Shown here: positions 60,562-64,000 of the stretch, in pieces
Numbering within the stretch: position 1 is the first letter of the stretch
Layout of the letters: the number at the start of each line of letters is the position of its first letter
Assembly: GCA_018660685.1 (NCBI GenBank)
Contig: JABJJW010000018.1
Location: 1-64,000, forward strand
Origin: Flavobacteriales bacterium
GTDB lineage: Bacteria; Bacteroidota; Bacteroidia; Flavobacteriales_G; Salibacteraceae
Direction of reading: 5' to 3'
Length of the DNA stretch: 64,000 bases
Notes under the pieces: generated by a model
Seen by the model: only the letters and a program-made list of their open reading frames with translations
What the model was told of the DNA's origin: nothing
The model's database searches: none
Translations under genes and position numbers: made by a program

Positions 60562-62802
60562 ATGAACAAATCTCTACTCCTCCTTTTATTATCTGCAATC
60601 TCGGTTTCGAGTTTTGGTCAGACCACCTTGCCAACAGAATGGGATTTTGCAACAACCCCTTCAACCCTACCAACAGGTTGGTCAACAAATACAAGTGCGA
60701 GTTACTCGAGTGGATTGCCGGATAATTCTGGTGGCACTAGCCGAGCCGGTAAACTTCAAGCTCAGGCACATCATTTCACCATCGAGTTTTATGACGAGCC
60801 CGGATTTGTGACGTACAACCTCCGCGCATACAGCTCGAACGGATCAAATTTCATGGGAACCTTCTCGGTAGAAGAAAGTGAAAATGGATCATCATGGACC
60901 ACATTGCACACATTTACAAGCAACGATTTCGGCAACTCATGGACTCAAATTACTGATACACCAGATGTAGACACTCGACACATTAGATTCTATTTCACAA
61001 CCAAAGTGAGCGGCGTAAATGTGGGACTTGACGATTTGGAAATCGGTGAATTCATTCCAACTTCCCAAGAGATAAACGCTGTATTCGAAGGAGACAATGT
61101 TCCGAGTGGAACAGGCATTCAATTTAGTGGTGCACTTAGTTCAACCGAAGAGATCAAAATAGGAATTGAAAACCTCGGCTCTCAAGGAACCCTAATGCTC
61201 AGCACTATAAACTTCACCGGCACCGCAGCTACTGACTATGCCTTAGGAAGTGCTCCTACAAGCATCAACCCTCAATCGGCTGATACAATTGTAATTGAAT
61301 TTTCACCTTCAAGCAGCGGTAGCAGACCGGCAACAGTATCAATCGGAAACAACGACTCTAATGAGGATCCGTATCTCATCGACTTGGATGGAATTGGAGG
61401 AGGTTCTGCAACAGAACCAACCACCAATCCTTCTACGCTCTCGGTTCCAATGAACAAAACGTACAGGATTAAAGGAAGCTTTGACAACGTCGGTGCTGAC
61501 GGCTATTTAGTTTCTGTTTCCAAAAATCAAAGTTCAACCTGGGCTCCAACCGACGGCGATGAATACGAAACTGGTCAAGGAGTTGGAAATGGTAAAATCG
61601 TCAAATTGGGTTCGGGCACGGGATTCTTCATCAAAGAGGCAATGGCTAACGATACTTTTTTCGTCAAGGTGTTTGCATTTAACGGAAGTGGGGCATTCAT
61701 TAACTATCGAAATGACCAACCACTGGTGGACAGCATCATATCCCCAGTTTCAATGCAGTCTTCCGGATACTATAACGGCGTAGATGCCTTGCAACCGGAT
61801 TTTGTGGATGATCTGCACGATGCGATCAACCCTCATCAAGTAAGATTCTACAGCAATTATGGCCCAGACATGATTCCCCCTCTCGTAGCACGAGACACCG
61901 TTGGAGGCGATGAAGCTATCACCTGCGTTTATTCAGGAGAAAATGTAGTTTATTCTCCCCCATTTGGATGGCCAGAAACTGGCATGAATAGAGAACATAC
62001 GATGCCTGCAAGTTGGATGCCTTCTGCTGGAAACTCCGGAACGGCTGAGTATCAAGATTACCATCATCTATTCCCGACTATTTCTACCCCGAACAGTCAG
62101 AGAAGCAATCATCCGCTCGGCAATGTTGTCAATACCACCAATTCATATGGGGCAGGAAAGGTTGGAACTGATGCGAATGGGAATACGGTTTACGAACCCC
62201 GAGACGCCCAAAAAGGTGATGCCGTAAGAGCCATTTTCTACATGCAAACTGCCTATCATGATCCATCAAGTGGTGATAGCTGGGCATTCGATGACCTCCA
62301 AAGTAATGGCCCAAATCAGAAAACAGGTGTCCTCTTAAATTGGCATTATGAAGACCTCCCAAGCGCCTTTGAAATGGCACGGAATGACTATTTGGATTCG
62401 CTCCAACAAAACCGAAATCCTTTTGTAGACAGCGCTCATTGGGTCTGTTATATCAACTTCAAAACGATGGCATACATCTCGACTCCCGATAGCGGTTGTC
62501 TCGCAAAAACGGAGCCGGCGATAACCCCGGTTGACACTTCCGATTCAACGATTGGGTTGAACGTAGTGGAAGGATTAAATTGGATTCACTATCCAAATCC
62601 GGCCAGTGATAACTGGACCGTCGGAAATAGCGACGGTGAGCCGTTCGAACTTCTCATTTTAAGTTCAAGAGGCGAGCTCATCATGCAGCGGCAGATTGAA
62701 GGTTTAGAATCATTTGATGTCGGTCAACTTCCATCCGGATTCTATTTGGTCAGGATGTTTCATGAAAATGAACAGTACGCCTTCCCGCTGATGATCAACT
62801 AG
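60562..62802 (+). CDS. T9SS-secreted endonuclease I family nuclease
   Basis: The ATG at 60562 is chosen over an in-frame TTG at 60553; signal peptide MNKSLLLLLLSAISVSSFGQ. The N-terminal region carries a MAM/adhesin-like beta domain and an Ig-like repeat (SGTGIQFSGALSST, about 180-270). The endonuclease I domain (about 400-640) shows CVYSGENVVYSPP, the catalytic REHTMPASWMPSAG, YHHLFPTISTPNSQRSNHPL and GDAVRAIFYMQTAYHD. Tail: sorting domain WIHYPNPASDNWTV, LPSGFYLVRMF. It should cut extracellular DNA or RNA with Mg2+. It is the last gene of the surface operon. Confidence 0.88.
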   Translation: MNKSLLLLLLSAISVSSFGQTTLPTEWDFATTPSTLPTGWSTNTSASYSSGLPDNSGGTSRAGKLQAQAHHFTIEFYDEPGFVTYNLRAYSSNGSNFMGTFSVEESENGSSWTTLHTFTSNDFGNSWTQITDTPDVDTRHIRFYFTTKVSGVNVGLDDLEIGEFIPTSQEINAVFEGDNVPSGTGIQFSGALSSTEEIKIGIENLGSQGTLMLSTINFTGTAATDYALGSAPTSINPQSADTIVIEFSPSSSGSRPATVSIGNNDSNEDPYLIDLDGIGGGSATEPTTNPSTLSVPMNKTYRIKGSFDNVGADGYLVSVSKNQSSTWAPTDGDEYETGQGVGNGKIVKLGSGTGFFIKEAMANDTFFVKVFAFNGSGAFINYRNDQPLVDSIISPVSMQSSGYYNGVDALQPDFVDDLHDAINPHQVRFYSNYGPDMIPPLVARDTVGGDEAITCVYSGENVVYSPPFGWPETGMNREHTMPASWMPSAGNSGTAEYQDYHHLFPTISTPNSQRSNHPLGNVVNTTNSYGAGKVGTDANGNTVYEPRDAQKGDAVRAIFYMQTAYHDPSSGDSWAFDDLQSNGPNQKTGVLLNWHYEDLPSAFEMARNDYLDSLQQNRNPFVDSAHWVCYINFKTMAYISTPDSGCLAKTEPAITPVDTSDSTIGLNVVEGLNWIHYPNPASDNWTVGNSDGEPFELLILSSRGELIMQRQIEGLESFDVGQLPSGFYLVRMFHENEQYAFPLMIN

Positions 62803-63557
62803 CCAAGGAAGTCCAAAACTGCAGTGACGAATTCCTGTGGCTTTTCAGCGTGCAGCCAATGGCCAGCATCGTCAATCGTCTCCAAATATGCATTTGGATA
62901 TAGCGTCTTTATGTCCGCCCAATCCTCATCAAGCACATAGTTAGAACTGCCTCCGCGTATGAATAGGGTCTCGCCATCAAATCCCAATTCATCTACACTT
63001 TGACCCACCTCATGAAGGTTTCGTTCGATTGCCTCAAGGTTAAATCGCCAATCAAAACTGCCGCGATCAGGGTGAAAAAGACTTTTCATCAGAAACTGCC
63101 TGACTCCAGGTTCTGGAATGTACTTTTCCAAATAAGGTTCAGCGTCCGACCTTCTCTCTAGCTCATCCAGAGGAACAGACTTCAATCCAGCAATGATTTG
63201 TTCGTGATGAACTGGATATTCCTTAGGGCCGATATCCGCAACTACCAATTTGTTTACTCTCTCGGAATGCTCCTCTGCAATTTTCATGGCAACTTTACCA
63301 CCCATCGAATGTCCCAGAAGATGCGCTCTTTCGATTTTCAGAGTATCCATCAATTGGATGACATCGGCCGACATCAAATCATAGTTGTGCTCATCAGAAT
63401 TCTGCGAATGACCGTGATTTCTTAAGTCAACGATGTAGATCAGAAATTTGTACTGCATCAACTTTGCAGGTCCTTGCCAGTTATCTAGCATTCCCAAGAG
63501 GCCGTGTAGGATGATTAAGGGTTCCCCTTCCCCGAAAGCTTTGTAGTTGAGATTCAT
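62799..63557 (-). CDS. Alpha/beta hydrolase, YbfF-like esterase
   Basis: A 252-residue hydrolase with oxyanion-loop LHGLLGMLDNWQGPAKLM, YIVDLRNHGHSQNSDEHNYD, nucleophile elbow LLGHSMGGKVAMKI (Ser in GHSMGG), catalytic Asp region FIRGGSSNYVLDEDW and His in IDDAGHWLHAEKPQ. This is the YbfF-type esterase fold acting on short acyl esters; substrate unknown. It overlaps the preceding endonuclease gene tail to tail by 4 bp, and overlaps pdxJ by 4 bp in the same direction. Confidence 0.9.
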   Translation of the reverse strand: MNLNYKAFGEGEPLIILHGLLGMLDNWQGPAKLMQYKFLIYIVDLRNHGHSQNSDEHNYDLMSADVIQLMDTLKIERAHLLGHSMGGKVAMKIAEEHSERVNKLVVADIGPKEYPVHHEQIIAGLKSVPLDELERRSDAEPYLEKYIPEPGVRQFLMKSLFHPDRGSFDWRFNLEAIERNLHEVGQSVDELGFDGETLFIRGGSSNYVLDEDWADIKTLYPNAYLETIDDAGHWLHAEKPQEFVTAVLDFLG

Positions 63558-64000
63558 GATAGCTTCGACAAATACATCTGAACTGTGTTTTCCAATCCGA
63601 AGTACAAAGCGTCAGATATCAAGGCATGTCCAATTGAAACTTCATCCAAGTGTGGTAGCGAATCCTTGAAAAATCTCAAATTTTCGAGATTTAGATCGTG
63701 GCCTGCATTCACACCCAAACCCACATCGTGAGCCGTCTTCGAAGCCGAGCTGAATGCTTTCACAGATTCATGTTTATCAGAACCGAATCGATCAGCGAAT
63801 GGCTCAGTGTAAAGTTCAATTCTATCCGAACCTACCTCTTTGGCCTTTTCGATCAGTTCCTTTTCGCATCCAATGAATATGGAAGTGCGAATACCATTTG
63901 AGCTTAGTTCATTCAGTACTTCTTTTAAAAAGTCGGCATGCTCGATGGTATCCCACCCGGCATTGCTCGTCAGAACTCCTGGCGGGTCAGGCACCAAAGT
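63554..64000 (-). CDS. pdxJ: Pyridoxine 5'-phosphate synthase, 3' part only
   Basis: The right window edge cuts this gene; 148 codons of the C-terminal part are visible, beginning TLVPDPPGVLTSNAGWDT, the classic PdxJ stretch. The rest shows ELYTEPFADRFG, VGLGVNAGHDLNLENLRFF and EVSIGHALISDALYFGLENT, which form the phosphate-binding loops. PdxJ condenses 1-deoxyxylulose 5-phosphate with 3-amino-1-hydroxyacetone phosphate to make vitamin B6. It is followed by the hydrolase gene with a 4-bp overlap. Confidence 0.96.
   Translation of the reverse strand, partial: TLVPDPPGVLTSNAGWDTIEHADFLKEVLNELSSNGIRTSIFIGCEKELIEKAKEVGSDRIELYTEPFADRFGSDKHESVKAFSSASKTAHDVGLGVNAGHDLNLENLRFFKDSLPHLDEVSIGHALISDALYFGLENTVQMYLSKLS

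Overview
The window reads as chromosomal DNA of a free-living, probably marine member of the Bacteroidota, most likely Flavobacteriales (a Cryomorphaceae-like lineage is my guess). The reasons are type IX secretion (T9SS) C-terminal sorting domains on at least six proteins, SprB-type repeats, a PorV/PorQ-family barrel, a fused alpha-beta 2-oxoacid dehydrogenase E1, the lptC/CNNM/PPIase envelope cluster, and promoters of the Bacteroidota TAnnTTTG type. Genes are dense and few gaps exceed 300 bp. I see no CRISPR array, rRNA or complete mobile element; one tRNA (Phe) is present.

Layout. 1-1125 is the start of a tyrosine integrase running off the left edge, with four ATTGAAT heptamers beside it: probably the edge of an integrated element. 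1.3-9.2 kb carries rlmF, a decayed sorting-domain remnant next to a signal-less T9SS protein, a hemerythrin-like protein, a 45-residue membrane protein, hisC, the fused E1 and a Na+/H+ antiporter. 9.2-13 kb is a minus-strand group (fasciclin-domain protein, SOUL, glutathione peroxidase, B12-type MerR regulator) that looks like a stress or light-response set. 13.3-27 kb is mixed metabolism and accessory genes: nitroreductase, GNAT, sulfotransferase, a truncated Rossmann-fold gene fused tail-to-tail with kmo-kynU, a DUF2911 gene with an in-frame stop near its end, HU, a VOC protein, a PadR-controlled membrane protein and DinB. 27-41 kb has hemL, a methyltransferase, a UbiA-like protein, gcvP, two large T9SS adhesin-like proteins, gpmI and an orphan histidine kinase.

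41.5-49.4 kb is tRNA-Phe followed by coaX, a barrel protein, a TPR protein, lptC, a small membrane protein, a CNNM/CorC protein and a SurA/PpiD-like isomerase, an envelope-biogenesis cluster. 49.4-62.8 kb is one very compact seven-gene operon: two secreted proteins with C-terminal sorting-type domains, a lipoprotein, a TonB-dependent receptor, a PorV-like barrel, an NHL-type lipoprotein and a secreted endonuclease I. It starts at a TACATTTG element with a 14-bp perfect palindrome just upstream. I regard this operon as the best candidate for an undescribed cell-surface system. The window ends with an alpha/beta hydrolase and the 3' part of pdxJ.
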